Source: Streptomyces hawaiiensis (GTDB taxonomy: Bacteria > Actinomycetota > Actinomycetes > Streptomycetales > Streptomycetaceae). From it: 64,000 bases of DNA. The stretch covers positions 1,798,001 to 1,862,000 of the forward strand of contig NZ_CP021978.1 of assembly GCF_004803895.1 (NCBI RefSeq). Reading direction: 5' to 3'. Shown here piece after piece: positions 54,634-64,000 of this stretch. The notes beneath the pieces were generated by a model, which saw only the letters and a program-made list of their open reading frames with translations, searched no databases and was not told the origin of the DNA. The translations under genes and the position numbers were made by a program. Position 1 is the stretch's first letter. Every line of letters starts with the position of its first letter.

Positions 54634-55428
54634 GTGTCCAGCTCCGACATCTTCATCGGCGAGACCATCGGTACCGCCATACTCATCCTGCTCGGCGGCG
54701 GCGTCTGCGCCGCCGTCACGCTCAAGGCTTCCAAGGCCCGCAACGCCGGCTGGCTCGCCATCACCTTCGGGTGGGGCTTCGCGGTGCTCACGGCCGTATA
54801 CACCTCGGCGCCGCTGTCCGGCGCGCATCTGAACCCGGCCGTCACCCTCGCCCTCGCGATCAAGGACGGCGACTGGAAGAACGTCCCGGTCTACTGGGCC
54901 GGACAGATCCTCGGCGCCATGATCGGCGCGGCCCTGGTCTGGATCGCCTACTACGGCCAGTTCCACGCCCACCTCACCGACCGCGAGATCGTCGGCGGTC
55001 CCGGTGCGCAGGACACCACGGCCAAGGCCGTCGAGGCCCGGGAGAAGGGCGCCGGCCCCGTGCTGGGCGTCTTCTCCACCGGCCCCGAGGTCCGGGTCGC
55101 CTGGCAGAACGTCGCGACGGAGATCATCGGCACCATCGTGCTGGTGCTCGCCGTGCTCACGCAGGGCCTGAACGACAAGGGCAACGGCCTGGGCACCCTG
55201 GGCGCCCTGATCACCGCGCTCGTCGTGGTCTCCATAGGCCTGTCCCTCGGCGGTCCGACGGGGTACGCGATCAACCCGGCCCGTGACCTCGGTCCGCGGA
55301 TCGTGCACGCCCTGCTGCCGCTGCCCAACAAGGGCGGCTCCGACTGGGGCTACGCCTGGGTCCCCGTGGTGGGTCCGCTGATCGGCGGCGCCATCGCGGC
55401 AGGCATCTACAACGTCGCATTCGCCTAG
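54634..55428 (+). CDS. glpF: Aquaglyceroporin GlpF (gylC)
   Basis: A 264-residue channel of the major intrinsic protein family for facilitated glycerol entry. Both half-channel boxes are present: [10 protein letters not shown] and [11 protein letters not shown]; the Asp after the second NPAR and the following Arg are typical of glycerol-conducting members. Six membrane helices fit. GTG 54634 has AAAGGAG seven bases upstream. It is the first gene of the glpF-glpK-glpD operon and 84 bp before glpK. Confidence 0.93.
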   Translation: MSSSDIFIGETIGTAILILLGGGVCAAVTLKASKARNAGWLAITFGWGFAVLTAVYTSAPLSGAHLNPAVTLALAIKDGDWKNVPVYWAGQILGAMIGAALVWIAYYGQFHAHLTDREIVGGPGAQDTTAKAVEAREKGAGPVLGVFSTGPEVRVAWQNVATEIIGTIVLVLAVLTQGLNDKGNGLGTLGALITALVVVSIGLSLGGPTGYAINPARDLGPRIVHALLPLPNKGGSDWGYAWVPVVGPLIGGAIAAGIYNVAFA

Positions 55429-55511
55429 GAGCGATCCTCGCGCCCGAAGCGAAACTTCCAGCACGCGCCGTACGTAAAGCCCCTTAAACCCGGAATTACC
55501 AGGAGCACACT

Positions 55512-57050
55512 GTGACCGACGCGCACACCGCCGGCCCTTTCATCGCCGCCATCGACCAGGGCACCACCTCCAGCCGCTGCATCGTCTTCGACCGGGACGG
55601 CCGGATCGTCTCCGTCGACCAGAAGGAGCACGAGCAGATCTTCCCGAAGCCGGGCTGGGTCGAGCACAACGCCAACGAGATCTGGACCAACGTCCAGGAG
55701 GTCGTCGCCGGGGCCATCCAGAAGGCCGGCATCACCCGCGACGACATCAAGGCCATCGGCATCACCAACCAGCGCGAGACCACCGTTCTGTGGGACAAGA
55801 ACACCGGTGAGCCCGTCCACAACGCCATCGTCTGGCAGGACACCCGCACCGACGCCCTGTGCCGCGAGCTCGGCCGCAACGTCGGCCAGGACCGCTTCCG
55901 CCGCGAGACGGGCCTGCCGCTGGCCTCCTACTTCGCCGGTCCGAAGGCCCGCTGGCTGCTCGACAACGTCGACGGTCTCAAGGAGCGCGCCGAGGCGGGC
56001 GACATCCTCTTCGGCACCATGGACAGCTGGGTCATCTGGAACCTGACCGGCGGTGCCGACGGCGGCAAGCACGTCACGGACGTCACCAACGCCTCGCGCA
56101 CCATGCTCATGAACCTGCACACCATGCAGTGGGACGACAAGATCTGCGAGTCCATCGGCGTCCCGAAGCAGATCCTGCCCGAGATCCGCTCCTCCGCCGA
56201 GGTCTACGGCGAGATCACCGGCGGCAAGCTGGGCGACCTGCTCGGCGGCATCCCGGTCGCCTCCGCGCTCGGCGACCAGCAGGCGGCCCTGTTCGGCCAG
56301 ACCTGTTTCGCCGAGGGCGAGACCAAGTCGACCTACGGCACCGGCACCTTCATGGTGATGAACACCGGTGACAAGATCATCAACTCCTACAGCGGCCTGC
56401 TGACCACCGTCGGCTACAAGATCGGCGACCAGAAGACGGTCTACGCCCTCGAAGGCTCGATCGCCGTCACCGGTTCGCTGGTGCAGTGGATGCGCGACCA
56501 GATGGGCCTGATCTCCACCGCCGCGGAGATCGAGACTCTCGCCCTGTCGGTCGAGGACAACGGCGGCGCCTACTTCGTGCCGGCCTTCTCCGGCCTGTTC
56601 GCCCCGTACTGGCGCTCCGACGCCCGCGGTGTGATCGCCGGCCTGACCCGGTACGTCACCAAGGCGCACCTGGCGCGTGCCGTCCTGGAGGCCACCGCCT
56701 GGCAGACGCGCGAGATCGCCGACGCCATGACGAAGGACTCCGGCGTGGAGCTGGCCGCCCTGAAGGTCGACGGCGGCATGACCTCCAACAACCTGCTGAT
56801 GCAGACGCTCGCCGACTTCGTGGACGCCCCCGTGGTGCGCCCGATGGTCGCCGAGACCACCTGCCTCGGCGCCGCCTACGCCGCCGGTCTCGCCGTCGGC
56901 TTCTGGAACAGCACCGACGACCTGCGCGCCAACTGGCGGCGGGCCGCCGAGTGGACCCCCCGCATGGACGCGGAGACCCGCGCCCGTGAGTACAAGAGCT
57001 GGCTCAAGGCCGTCGAGCGGACCATGGGCTGGCTCGAGGACGAGGAGTAA
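55512..57050 (+). CDS. glpK: Glycerol kinase GlpK (gylA)
   Basis: A 512-residue FGGY-family kinase that phosphorylates glycerol to sn-glycerol-3-phosphate. The N-terminal phosphate loop [15 protein letters not shown], substrate loop [29 protein letters not shown] and the ATP-binding [11 protein letters not shown] and [12 protein letters not shown] segments are all present. Length is standard. GTG 55512 has AGGAG before it. The product feeds glpD directly downstream (eight-base gap) and is the GylR inducer. Confidence 0.96.
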   Translation: MTDAHTAGPFIAAIDQGTTSSRCIVFDRDGRIVSVDQKEHEQIFPKPGWVEHNANEIWTNVQEVVAGAIQKAGITRDDIKAIGITNQRETTVLWDKNTGEPVHNAIVWQDTRTDALCRELGRNVGQDRFRRETGLPLASYFAGPKARWLLDNVDGLKERAEAGDILFGTMDSWVIWNLTGGADGGKHVTDVTNASRTMLMNLHTMQWDDKICESIGVPKQILPEIRSSAEVYGEITGGKLGDLLGGIPVASALGDQQAALFGQTCFAEGETKSTYGTGTFMVMNTGDKIINSYSGLLTTVGYKIGDQKTVYALEGSIAVTGSLVQWMRDQMGLISTAAEIETLALSVEDNGGAYFVPAFSGLFAPYWRSDARGVIAGLTRYVTKAHLARAVLEATAWQTREIADAMTKDSGVELAALKVDGGMTSNNLLMQTLADFVDAPVVRPMVAETTCLGAAYAAGLAVGFWNSTDDLRANWRRAAEWTPRMDAETRAREYKSWLKAVERTMGWLEDEE

Positions 57051-57058
57051 GAAACAGC

Positions 57059-58675
57059 ATGACCACCAAGTCCACCCTGCAGTCCGTGCCTGCCCTGGGG
57101 ACGCACCCGGCCTTCGGCTCGAACCCGAGCCGAGCCGAGACCAGGGAGCAGCTCTCCAAGGCGTCGTACGACCTTCTCGTGATCGGCGGCGGCATCCTGG
57201 GCATCTCCACCGCCTGGCACGCCGCGCAGTCCGGCCTCAGGGTGGCTCTGGTCGACGCCGGCGACTTCGCCGGCGCCACGTCCTCCGCCTCCTCCAAGCT
57301 GCTCCACGGGGGTTTGCGCTACCTGCAGACCGGCGCGGTGAAGCTGGTGGCGGAGAACCACTTCGAGCGCCGTGCGGTCTCTCGCCAGGTGGCTCCCCAC
57401 CTGGCGAACCCGCTCACGTTCTACCTCCCCGTGTACAAGGGCGGGCCGCACGGCGCGGCGAAGCTCGGCGCGGGCGTCTTCGCCTACTCCGCGCTCTCCG
57501 CGTTCGGTGACGGCGTCGGGCACCTGCTCTCGCCGGCCAAGGCCGCGCAGGACGTGCCGGAGCTGCGCACGGAGAACCTCAAGGCCGTGGCCGTCTACGG
57601 CGACGACCAGATGAACGACGCCCGCATGGCGCTGATGACGGTCCGCGGGGCCGTCGAGGCGGGGGCGGTCGTCCTCAACCACGCCGAGGTGACCGGCCTG
57701 CGCTTCACCCAGGGCCGCGTCACCGGCGCCGAGCTGAAGGACCGCCTGTCCGGCGACGAGTTCGGCGTCAGCGCCCGGCTCGTGCTGAACGCGACCGGCC
57801 CCTGGGTCGACCACCTGCGGAAGATGGAGGACCAGAACGCGGCGCCGTCCATCCGCTTGTCGAAGGGCGCGCACCTGGTCCTCAAGCGCACCTCCCCCTG
57901 GAAGGCCGCGCTCGCGACCCCGATCGACAAGTACCGCATCACCTTCGCCCTCCCCTGGGAGGACATGCTGCTGCTCGGCACCACCGACGAGGAGTTCGAG
58001 GGCGACCCGGCGGATGTCTCGGTCACCGACAAGGACATATCCCAGATCCTCGACGAGGCCGCCTTCTCGGTCCGCGACCAGCAGCTGGACCGCGACCTCA
58101 TCACGTACGCCTTCGCGGGTCTGCGCGTGCTGCCGGGCGGCCCCGGCAGCACCGCCAAGGCCAAGCGCGAGACGGTGGTCACCGAGGGCCGGGGCGGCAT
58201 GCTGTCCGTCGCGGGCGGCAAGTGGACCACCTTCCGCCACATCGGCCGGACGATCATGAAGAAGCTGGAGGCGCTGCCGGGCCACCCGCTGGGCGACGAC
58301 TTCGAGCCGATCAGCGCGCTGCCGAAGAAGCTGCCGCTGCCCGGCATCGCCAACCCGCGCGCGGTCGCCCACCGGCTGCTCACCGACCGGCCGGCGCCCG
58401 GCCCGCGCATGGCGGCCGACACGGCCAGGCACCTGGCCACGCACTACGGCTCGCTGGCCTTCGACATCGCCCGCCTGGCCAACGAGAGCCCCGAACTCGC
58501 CGAGCGCGTCCACCCCGACGCCCCGGAGATCTGGGCGCAGGTCGTCTGGGCCCGGGACCACGAGTGGGCCGAGACGCAGGACGACGTGCTGCGCCGCCGC
58601 ACGACGCTGACGATCCGCGGCCTCGCCACCGACGACGTGCGGGCCAAGGTGCAGGACCTGCTCGACAAGAAGTAG
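57059..58675 (+). CDS. glpD: Glycerol-3-phosphate dehydrogenase GlpD (gylB)
   Basis: A 538-residue FAD-dependent respiratory enzyme that oxidises glycerol-3-phosphate to dihydroxyacetone phosphate and passes electrons to quinone. The FAD site is LLVIGGGILGISTAWHAAQSGLRVALVD, with SSKLLHGGLRYL as the conserved family motif and GGKWTTFRHIG near the C-terminal half. It starts eight bases after the glpK stop, last gene of the glycerol operon. A strong terminator follows 25 bp later. Confidence 0.95.
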   Translation: MTTKSTLQSVPALGTHPAFGSNPSRAETREQLSKASYDLLVIGGGILGISTAWHAAQSGLRVALVDAGDFAGATSSASSKLLHGGLRYLQTGAVKLVAENHFERRAVSRQVAPHLANPLTFYLPVYKGGPHGAAKLGAGVFAYSALSAFGDGVGHLLSPAKAAQDVPELRTENLKAVAVYGDDQMNDARMALMTVRGAVEAGAVVLNHAEVTGLRFTQGRVTGAELKDRLSGDEFGVSARLVLNATGPWVDHLRKMEDQNAAPSIRLSKGAHLVLKRTSPWKAALATPIDKYRITFALPWEDMLLLGTTDEEFEGDPADVSVTDKDISQILDEAAFSVRDQQLDRDLITYAFAGLRVLPGGPGSTAKAKRETVVTEGRGGMLSVAGGKWTTFRHIGRTIMKKLEALPGHPLGDDFEPISALPKKLPLPGIANPRAVAHRLLTDRPAPGPRMAADTARHLATHYGSLAFDIARLANESPELAERVHPDAPEIWAQVVWARDHEWAETQDDVLRRRTTLTIRGLATDDVRAKVQDLLDKK

Positions 58676-58700
58676 CCGCGGGTCCGAGGGGACCTCGTTG

Positions 58701-58740
58701 CGGAAGGGGCGGCTCCACGCCGACGGAGCCGCCCCTTCCG
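58701..58740 (+). terminator. Terminator of the glycerol operon
   Basis: A perfect 16-bp inverted repeat (58701-58716 with 58725-58740, eight-base loop) begins 26 bp after the glpD stop. Confidence 0.85.
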
Positions 58741-58801
58741 CGTCCCTCCCCCGCATAATGACCTGAATACGTCGGAGGTCTTAAGCGACAGGGAGGCCGC
58801 C

Positions 58802-59473
58802 ATGGCAGTCACCGACGAGGCGATCGAGAAGATCAAGGGGATGATCGTCTCCGGCGCGCTGCGCCCGGGCGACCGGCTGCCCAAGGAGAGCGAACTCGCC
58901 GCCGATCTCGGGCTGTCCCGCAACTCCCTGCGGGAGGCCGTGCGCGCCCTGTCGCTCATCCGGATCCTGGACGTACGGCAGGGCGACGGCACGTACGTCA
59001 CCAGCCTCGACCCGCAACTGCTGCTGGAGGCGCTGAGTTTCGTCGTCGACTTCCACCGCGACGACACGGTCCTGGAGTTCCTGGCCGTACGCCGCATCCT
59101 GGAGCCGGCCGCGACCGCGATGGCGGCCGTGCGGATCAGCGAGCAGCAGCTGGACGCGCTGACGGCCCAGCTGGACAAGCTCGGCGAGAACCCGTCCGTG
59201 GAGGATCTGGTCGCCTGCGACCTGGAGTTCCACCGGGGCATCGTGCACAGCTCGGGCAACTCCGTGCTGTGCTCGCTGCTCGACGGGCTGTCGGGCCCCA
59301 CCACCCGGGCCCGGATCTGGCGCGGCCTCACGCAGGAGGACGCCGTCGCCCGCACCCTGCGCGAGCACCGTGCGATCCTCGCCGCCCTGCGCGACCGGGA
59401 CGCCGAGGCGGCGCGCTCGTGGGCGACCGTGCACATCGCGAGTGTGGAGCAGTGGCTGCGCTCCACGCTGTGA
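58802..59473 (+). CDS. GntR-type FCD-domain (FadR-like) regulator
   Basis: A 223-residue regulator of the FadR subfamily. The N-terminal winged helix is LRPGDRLPKESELAADLGLSRNSLREAVRALSLIRIL with wing GDGTYV, and the helical FCD effector domain runs from about residue 85 to 215 with the metal-ligand pattern FHRGIVHSSGN and HRAILAALRDRDAEAA. ATG 58802 has GGGAGG upstream. It is monocistronic behind the glycerol operon terminator. Ligand and targets are unknown; FCD regulators typically sense organic acids or sugar acids. Confidence 0.88.
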   Translation: MAVTDEAIEKIKGMIVSGALRPGDRLPKESELAADLGLSRNSLREAVRALSLIRILDVRQGDGTYVTSLDPQLLLEALSFVVDFHRDDTVLEFLAVRRILEPAATAMAAVRISEQQLDALTAQLDKLGENPSVEDLVACDLEFHRGIVHSSGNSVLCSLLDGLSGPTTRARIWRGLTQEDAVARTLREHRAILAALRDRDAEAARSWATVHIASVEQWLRSTL

Positions 59474-59631
59474 CCAGGGCCTCACTGACCGCTCGGAGGA
59501 ACCCGGGGTGTTCAGGGGCGGATCGCGGGGCAGTGATGGGGGCACTCCCCCTGCAAGGGGGCTGCGGGCGCCCCCGCGGCACGCCGTAAGGTTGGGTGGT
59601 CAAGCGAGGGCACGTCGGAAGGAGGCGCTGG

Positions 59632-60606
59632 GTGATCGAGCTCGAGGGGGTTCCCGAGCTGATCGACCCGGTCATGGTGGCCGCGTTCGAGGGCTGGAAC
59701 GACGCCGGCGACGCCGCCTCCACCGCGGTCGCGCATCTGGACCGGGAATGGAAGGGCGAGGTGTTCGCGGCGCTGGACGCCGAGGACTACTACGACTTCC
59801 AGGTCAACCGCCCGACGGTGTTCATGGAAGCGGGCGTCCGCAAGATCACCTGGCCCACGACCAGGCTGTCGGTGGTCCGCGTCGGCGGTGAGAAGCCGCG
59901 TGATCTCGTCCTCGTGAGGGGCATCGAACCGTCCATGCGGTGGCGTTCGTTCTGCAACGAACTGCTGGGCTTCGCGCACGAACTGGGCGTGGAACTGGTG
60001 GTGGTGCTGGGCGCGCTGCTCGGTGACACCCCGCACACCCGTCCGGTTCCGATCAGCGGTACGACGTCCGACCCGGACCTGGCCCGCCGCATGGACCTGG
60101 AGGAGACCAAGTACGAGGGCCCCACGGGCATCGTCGGCGTCCTCCAGGAGGCGTGCACGCACGCGGGCGTCCCGGCCGTCTCGCTGTGGGCGGCGGTGCC
60201 GCACTACGTGTCGCAGCCGCCGAACCCGAAGGCCACGCTGGCCCTGCTGAACCGCCTGGAGGACCTGATCGACGTGCGCATCCCGCTGGGCGAGCTGCCC
60301 GAGGACGCGCGCGCCTGGCAGGTCGGCGTGGACCAGCTGGCCGCCGAGGACAGCGAGGTAGCCGAGTACGTCCAGTCGCTGGAGGAGGCCCGGGACACCG
60401 CCGAGCTGCCGGAGGCGTCCGGCGAGGCGATCGCCCGGGAGTTCGAGCGCTATCTGCGGCGCCACGACGGCGGCGGGCCGCCCGCGGCCGGCGGTCACGC
60501 CACGGCGGACGGCAGCGACAGCACGTCGTACCTGCGGGACAACCCCAGTGGCCGCACGCGCCCGCCGAAGCCGGGCACGGACGACGACGAGTCGTCGGAG
60601 GACTGA
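59632..60606 (+). CDS. PAC2-family protein (proteasome assembly chaperone-like)
   Basis: A 324-residue protein of the PAC2 family, related to the eukaryotic proteasome assembly chaperone 2 and archaeal homologues. The N terminus IELEGVPELIDPVMVAAFEGWNDAGDAAS is typical; the body has VLGALLGDTPHTRPVPISGTTSDPDLA and LWAAVPHYVSQPPNPKATLALL. The last 60 residues are charged and probably disordered. GTG 59632 follows AAGGAGG. The bacterial function is unknown; a role in proteasome assembly is only an inference from the family name, although this genome has a proteasome 25 kb away. Confidence 0.85.
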   Translation: MIELEGVPELIDPVMVAAFEGWNDAGDAASTAVAHLDREWKGEVFAALDAEDYYDFQVNRPTVFMEAGVRKITWPTTRLSVVRVGGEKPRDLVLVRGIEPSMRWRSFCNELLGFAHELGVELVVVLGALLGDTPHTRPVPISGTTSDPDLARRMDLEETKYEGPTGIVGVLQEACTHAGVPAVSLWAAVPHYVSQPPNPKATLALLNRLEDLIDVRIPLGELPEDARAWQVGVDQLAAEDSEVAEYVQSLEEARDTAELPEASGEAIAREFERYLRRHDGGGPPAAGGHATADGSDSTSYLRDNPSGRTRPPKPGTDDDESSED

Positions 60607-60622
60607 GGCACCGCACGAACAC

Positions 60623-60658
60623 CCGAGGGGCGTCTCCCGGCCGGGAGACGCCCCTCGG
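60623..60658. terminator. Bidirectional terminator between PAC2 and mshC
   Basis: A perfect 18-bp inverted repeat without loop bases (60623-60640 with 60641-60658) separates the convergent PAC2 and mshC genes. Confidence 0.85.
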
Positions 60659-60670
60659 TCTACTTCTCGG

Positions 60671-61900
60671 CTACAGCGCTACGCCCAGCAGCGCGTCCGC
60701 CGCCCGGGAGACCACCCCGGGCGCGCCGATGTCCGTGCCGCCGCTCCGCTCCTGGAGCGCGGCCCAGCGGTCGACCGCGGTGAGCGCCGCCGGGGCGTCC
60801 AGGTCGTTGGCGAGGGCTTGGCGGATCTCCTCGACGAGTGCCTCCGCCGGCGGCCCGTCGGGCCGGGACACGGCGGCCCGCCAGCGGCCGAGCCGTGCGA
60901 CGGCGTCCTGGAGGACCTGGTCGGTCCACTCCCAGTCGGCGCGGTAGTGGTGGGCGAGCAGCGCGAGCCGGATGGCGGCCGGGTCGACGCCGTCGTGCCG
61001 CAGCCTGGAGACGAAGACCAGGTTGCCCTTGGACTTGGACATCTTCTCGCCGTTCAGGGCGACCATGCCGGCGTGCACGTACGCCTTGGCCATGGGGAAC
61101 TCGCCGGTGAGGGCCTGGGCGTGCGAGGCGCCCATCTCGTGGTGCGGGAAGGCGAGGTCGGAGCCGCCGCCCTGGATGTCGAAGCCCATGCCGAGGTGGT
61201 CGAGGGCGATGGCCACGCACTCGATGTGCCAGCCGGGCCGTCCGCGCCCGAGCGAGCCGCCGTCCCAGCTGGGCTCGCCCTCGCGGGCCGCCATCCACAG
61301 CATCGGGTCGAGGGGATTCTTCTTGCCGGGGCGGTCCGGGTCGCCGCCGCGCTCGGCGGACAGCAGCCGCATCGCGGCGGCGTCCAGGTTCGAGACCTTG
61401 CCGAAGTGCGGGTCGGACTCGACGGAGAAGTAGACGTCCCCGTCCAGTTCGTAGGCCGCGCCGGCGTCCCGGAGCCGCTCGACGAGCGGGACGATCCCGG
61501 GTATGGCCTCGACGGCGCCTATGTACTGCCGCGGCGGCAGCATCCGCAGGGCCGTCATGTCCTCGCGGAAGAGGGCGGTCTCCTTCTCGGCGAGTGCGGC
61601 CCAGTCGAGGCCGTCGCGCTGCGCCCGCTCCAGGAGCGGGTCATCGACGTCGGTGACGTTCTGGACGTAGTGAACCTGCCGCTTGGTGTCGAGCCACACG
61701 CGCTGCACGAGGTCGAACGCGTTGTAGGTCGCCGCGTGTCCCAGGTGCGTGGCGTCGTACGGGGTGATGCCACAGACGTAGATACGGGCGACGGGACCGG
61801 GGTCGAGGGTGACGAGACCGCCGGTCGCGGTGTCGTGGATCCTCAGGTCGCGGCCCTGACCAGGCAGGGCGGGGACCTCGGAAGCGGGCCAGGCATGCAT
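60671..61900 (-). CDS. mshC: Cysteine:1D-myo-inosityl glucosaminide ligase MshC
   Basis: A 409-residue ATP-dependent ligase that joins cysteine to glucosaminyl-inositol, the third step of mycothiol synthesis. It belongs to the cysteinyl-tRNA synthetase family: [17 protein letters not shown] holds the HIGH-like motif, [13 protein letters not shown] is KMSKS, and zinc ligands include CGITP and GWHIEC with PHHEM. It lacks the tRNA-binding C-terminal domain, which separates it from CysS. It starts 94 bp after the SCO1664-like gene and is last in the minus-strand run. Confidence 0.95.
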   Translation of the reverse strand: MHAWPASEVPALPGQGRDLRIHDTATGGLVTLDPGPVARIYVCGITPYDATHLGHAATYNAFDLVQRVWLDTKRQVHYVQNVTDVDDPLLERAQRDGLDWAALAEKETALFREDMTALRMLPPRQYIGAVEAIPGIVPLVERLRDAGAAYELDGDVYFSVESDPHFGKVSNLDAAAMRLLSAERGGDPDRPGKKNPLDPMLWMAAREGEPSWDGGSLGRGRPGWHIECVAIALDHLGMGFDIQGGGSDLAFPHHEMGASHAQALTGEFPMAKAYVHAGMVALNGEKMSKSKGNLVFVSRLRHDGVDPAAIRLALLAHHYRADWEWTDQVLQDAVARLGRWRAAVSRPDGPPAEALVEEIRQALANDLDAPAALTAVDRWAALQERSGGTDIGAPGVVSRAADALLGVAL

Positions 61901-61994
61901 GCCCTGAGCCTAACCGGACTGAAGTTCCATATACGAATGGGAGCGGGCCACACGGCCGAGAAGGCGCTCTTGCGGTGCTCGGGCGACTGTGCTG

Positions 61995-62825
61995 CTACAC
62001 GGGCGGCCAGGGAATCGCCGGCCACTCCCCGCTGGGCTCGGGGTGGGTCCCCGAGGCCAGCAGCGCGGCGACTCGCGCGCGGGTGGCGTCGATCTCCGCG
62101 CCGGTGATCAGCGGTTCGAGCCGCGCGGTGAGCGTCCCGCCCTCGGCCAGGCCCTTCCTGAGGCCTTCGAGGACGTCGGCGGCCTCCTGGGTGAGGGGCT
62201 CTCCCGCCCATCCCCACAGCAGGGTCCGCAGCTTGTTCTCGGCGTTGAAGGTCACCCCGTGGTCGATGCCGAACAACCGCCCGTCCCCGGTGGGCAGCAG
62301 GTGCCCGCCCTTGCGGTCGGCGTTGTTGATGACCGCGTCGAGGACCGCGAGCCGCCGCAGCCGTTCGTCGTCGGCGTGCACGAGCAGCGCGGTGCGCCCC
62401 TGGCCGACCTCGGCGAAGCCGATCGCCTTCCAGCCCGGCTCGGGTTCCTCGCCGTCGACCAGGGCGAGCAGTTCCGCCTCGGGCGCCACCTCGACCCACA
62501 GCTGGCACATGCCCTCGCCGTAGGGGCCGTCGCGCAGCACGGTGGGCGGCACGAGGCCCCAGCCGGTCGCCTCGCAGACCTCGTACGCGGCGACCTCGCG
62601 CTGGGCCAGCGTCCCGTCCGGGAAGTCCCACAGGGGCCGCTCCCCCGCGACCGGCTTGTAGACACAGGCCGCGTCCTCGCCGTCGTACGACACCGTGCAG
62701 TACAGGGCCGCGTTGGAGGCCTCACGGATGCGTCCGCGCACGGTCAGTTCGCCCCGGGCGAGCAGCTCGGCGGCGTCCGGTGGAGGTGTCACGCTCCGCG
62801 GCGGTATCCGTTCTGGCGCGGACAT
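61995..62825 (-). CDS. SCO1664-family protein, PI3/4-kinase-like fold, unknown function
   Basis: A 276-residue actinobacterial protein of the family that I recall as named after SCO1664. It looks like a distant phosphatidylinositol 3/4-kinase or HipA-type kinase: the N-terminal ALYCTVSYDGEDAACVYKPVAGERPLWDFPDG has the ATP-binding Lys in VYKP, VLDAVINNADRKGGHLL has the D-x3-N-x-D-R catalytic-loop pattern and LFGIDHGVTFN gives the metal-binding Asp. ATG 62825 follows GGAAGGA; its start overlaps the DUF3090 gene by 37 bp. The substrate is unknown, so the kinase role is inferred from motif order only. Confidence 0.75.
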   Translation of the reverse strand: MSAPERIPPRSVTPPPDAAELLARGELTVRGRIREASNAALYCTVSYDGEDAACVYKPVAGERPLWDFPDGTLAQREVAAYEVCEATGWGLVPPTVLRDGPYGEGMCQLWVEVAPEAELLALVDGEEPEPGWKAIGFAEVGQGRTALLVHADDERLRRLAVLDAVINNADRKGGHLLPTGDGRLFGIDHGVTFNAENKLRTLLWGWAGEPLTQEAADVLEGLRKGLAEGGTLTARLEPLITGAEIDATRARVAALLASGTHPEPSGEWPAIPWPPV

Positions 62826-63376
62826 ACGTGTCCTTCCGGGTCGAGCGGGAGGCTGCACAGCGGGCACGGCGGCCGCCCGGCGTTGACGACGTCGAGAGCG
62901 CGCTTGGCGAAGGCCCTGGCCTGCGCGCCGGTGAGCCGGACCCGCAGCATCGGGGGCCCGTTCTCCTCGTCCTGGAGCAGCTGCTCCTCGGCCTCGGCGA
63001 GGTCCTCCTCGGATTCCGCGTCGAGCTCCACGAGCGCCTGCGCCTCGACGATCATGAGCTGCTCGTCGCCGTCCCAGGCGAGCGCCATGGTGCCGACCCG
63101 GAACTCCTCCTCGATGGGGGTGTCCAGCGGGGCGGTGTCGGTGTCCGACGGTGCGACGGCGGGGACGTGGGCGCTGCCGCCGCTACGGCGTACGACCTCG
63201 TCGAGCAGTTCGTCCATGCGTTCGGCGAGCGCGGCGACCTGGGTCTTCTCCAGGGCCACGCTGGTCACCCGGGAGCCGGCGGAGGCCTGGAGGAAGAACG
63301 AACGGCGCCCGGGCAGTCCGACCGTACCGGCTACGAAACGCTCCGGATGGTCGTAGAGGAACACCTGACGGGACAC
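62789..63376 (-). CDS. DUF3090 family protein
   Basis: A 195-residue DUF3090 protein of unknown function, restricted to actinobacteria as far as I know. The start SRQVFLYDHPERFVAGTVG is conserved, an acidic middle helix (ELDAESEEDLAEAEEQLLQDEENGPP) follows, and the C terminus has a zinc-finger-like CPLCSLPLDPEGHVC. GTG 63376 follows GGAGACAGG; the frame is open to 63415. It overlaps the kinase-like gene by 37 bp and lies 78 bp after the phosphatase stop, so all three genes are likely one operon with mshC. Confidence 0.82.
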   Translation of the reverse strand: MSRQVFLYDHPERFVAGTVGLPGRRSFFLQASAGSRVTSVALEKTQVAALAERMDELLDEVVRRSGGSAHVPAVAPSDTDTAPLDTPIEEEFRVGTMALAWDGDEQLMIVEAQALVELDAESEEDLAEAEEQLLQDEENGPPMLRVRLTGAQARAFAKRALDVVNAGRPPCPLCSLPLDPEGHVCPRQNGYRRGA

Positions 63377-63454
63377 GTCCTGTCTCCATTGGAATCGTGG
63401 GAACCGTGTGACCACGGCACTGCTGCGACCGCTTCACCCTACTGCGGCGAACGA

Positions 63455-64000
63455 TCACGGTGCGCCCGCACCACCCCCGACTTCGGCCTCGCCGCCCGGC
63501 GGTTCCTCGCGCGGCACGAGGGTCGTGAAGTCGCCGGTGTCGCCGAGCCGGACGAGAAACGGACGCAGTCGTGTGTAGCGGATCGCGGTGATGGAACACG
63601 GTTCGACGGAAATCCGCTGGAAGAGGTCCAGGTGAAGTCCGAGTGCGTCCGCGACGAGCGACTTGATGATGTCGCCGTGCGAGCACATCAGGTAGACGGC
63701 GTCGGCTCCGTGGTCGCGCTCCACGCGCGCGTTCCACTCGCGTACGGCCTCGGCGGCGCGCGTCTGCATGGCCCGCATGGACTCCCCGCCGGGGAACGCC
63801 GCCGCGGAGGGGTGCGCCTGCACCACCTCCATCAGGGGCTCGTCCGTCAGCTCGGCGAGCTTGCGGCCGGACCAGTCGCCGTAGTGGCACTCGCCGATGC
63901 GCTCGTCGGTGTGCGGGCTCAGGTCCGGCCGGGCCTCGAGCAGCGGCCGGATGGTTTCCCGGCAGCGTTGGAGCGGGCTGGTGACGATTTCGGCGAGGGG
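63455..64000 (-). CDS. Histidine phosphatase family protein (N terminus beyond window)
   Basis: C-terminal about 180 residues of a histidine-phosphatase (phosphoglycerate-mutase-like) protein. SPLQRCRETI, ERIGECHYGDWSGRKL and FPGGESM are typical, and CSHGDIIKSLVADALGL carries the second catalytic His. The first catalytic RHG motif lies beyond position 64000, so the start is not visible. The C-terminal tail is Gly/Glu-rich. It belongs to the actinobacterial phosphatase subgroup found next to DUF3090 and the SCO1664-like kinase. The substrate is unknown. Confidence 0.85.
   Translation of the reverse strand, partial: PLAEIVTSPLQRCRETIRPLLEARPDLSPHTDERIGECHYGDWSGRKLAELTDEPLMEVVQAHPSAAAFPGGESMRAMQTRAAEAVREWNARVERDHGADAVYLMCSHGDIIKSLVADALGLHLDLFQRISVEPCSITAIRYTRLRPFLVRLGDTGDFTTLVPREEPPGGEAEVGGGAGAP

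Overview
The window is about 70% G+C, uses GTG and TTG starts freely, and is densely packed with genes typical of Streptomyces: a rar conservon, a Pup-proteasome locus, the gyl glycerol operon and mshC. Gene content and order closely follow the region around SCO1613-SCO1664 as I recall it from S. coelicolor, so this is almost certainly a Streptomyces core-chromosome segment. I see no insertion sequence, prophage, CRISPR array, tRNA or rRNA.

Layout. 0-13.4 kb: an ethanolamine-type permease with a gamma-glutamyl amide hydrolase, a LysR/TDT transporter pair, a cupin regulator with a metal-receptor-like protein, a glycine betaine ABC transporter (ATPase plus a permease fused to two binding domains), an exonuclease, an iron-box-controlled siderophore reductase, an acetyltransferase and a pseudouridine synthase. 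13.4-18.1 kb: the rarABCDE conservon (sensor ATPase, roadblock protein, DUF742 protein, GTPase, cytochrome P450).

18.4-38.7 kb: the Pup-proteasome supercluster, nearly all on the minus strand. In transcription order it holds arc, dop, pup, an HNH endonuclease, prcB and prcA, then an MFS gene and pafA (with a divergent LacI regulator), two FKBP isomerases, pafB and pafC, a zinc-ribbon protein, a small membrane protein, tatA, tatC, a diacylglycerol-kinase-like gene and a helY-type helicase. Dop and PafA process and attach Pup, ARC unfolds tagged proteins into the PrcAB core, and PafB/PafC are known DNA-damage activators in mycobacteria.

38.7-49.7 kb: a ferredoxin, a secreted protein, trmI, an M50 membrane protease with a repeat-rich N-terminal extension that appears frameshifted, a RecB-like Fe-S nuclease, an orphan response regulator, two tandem family-5 substrate-binding lipoproteins with no permease, and a HAD phosphatase. 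49.7-60.6 kb: metH, then gylR and the glycerol operon glpF-glpK-glpD (uptake, phosphorylation, oxidation), an FCD regulator and a PAC2-family protein. 60.6-64 kb: mshC (mycothiol ligase) followed upstream on the same strand by three conserved actinobacterial genes of unknown biochemistry: an SCO1664-type kinase-like protein, DUF3090 and a histidine phosphatase cut by the window end. That last set and the HNH gene inside the pup operon are the best candidates for undescribed biology.
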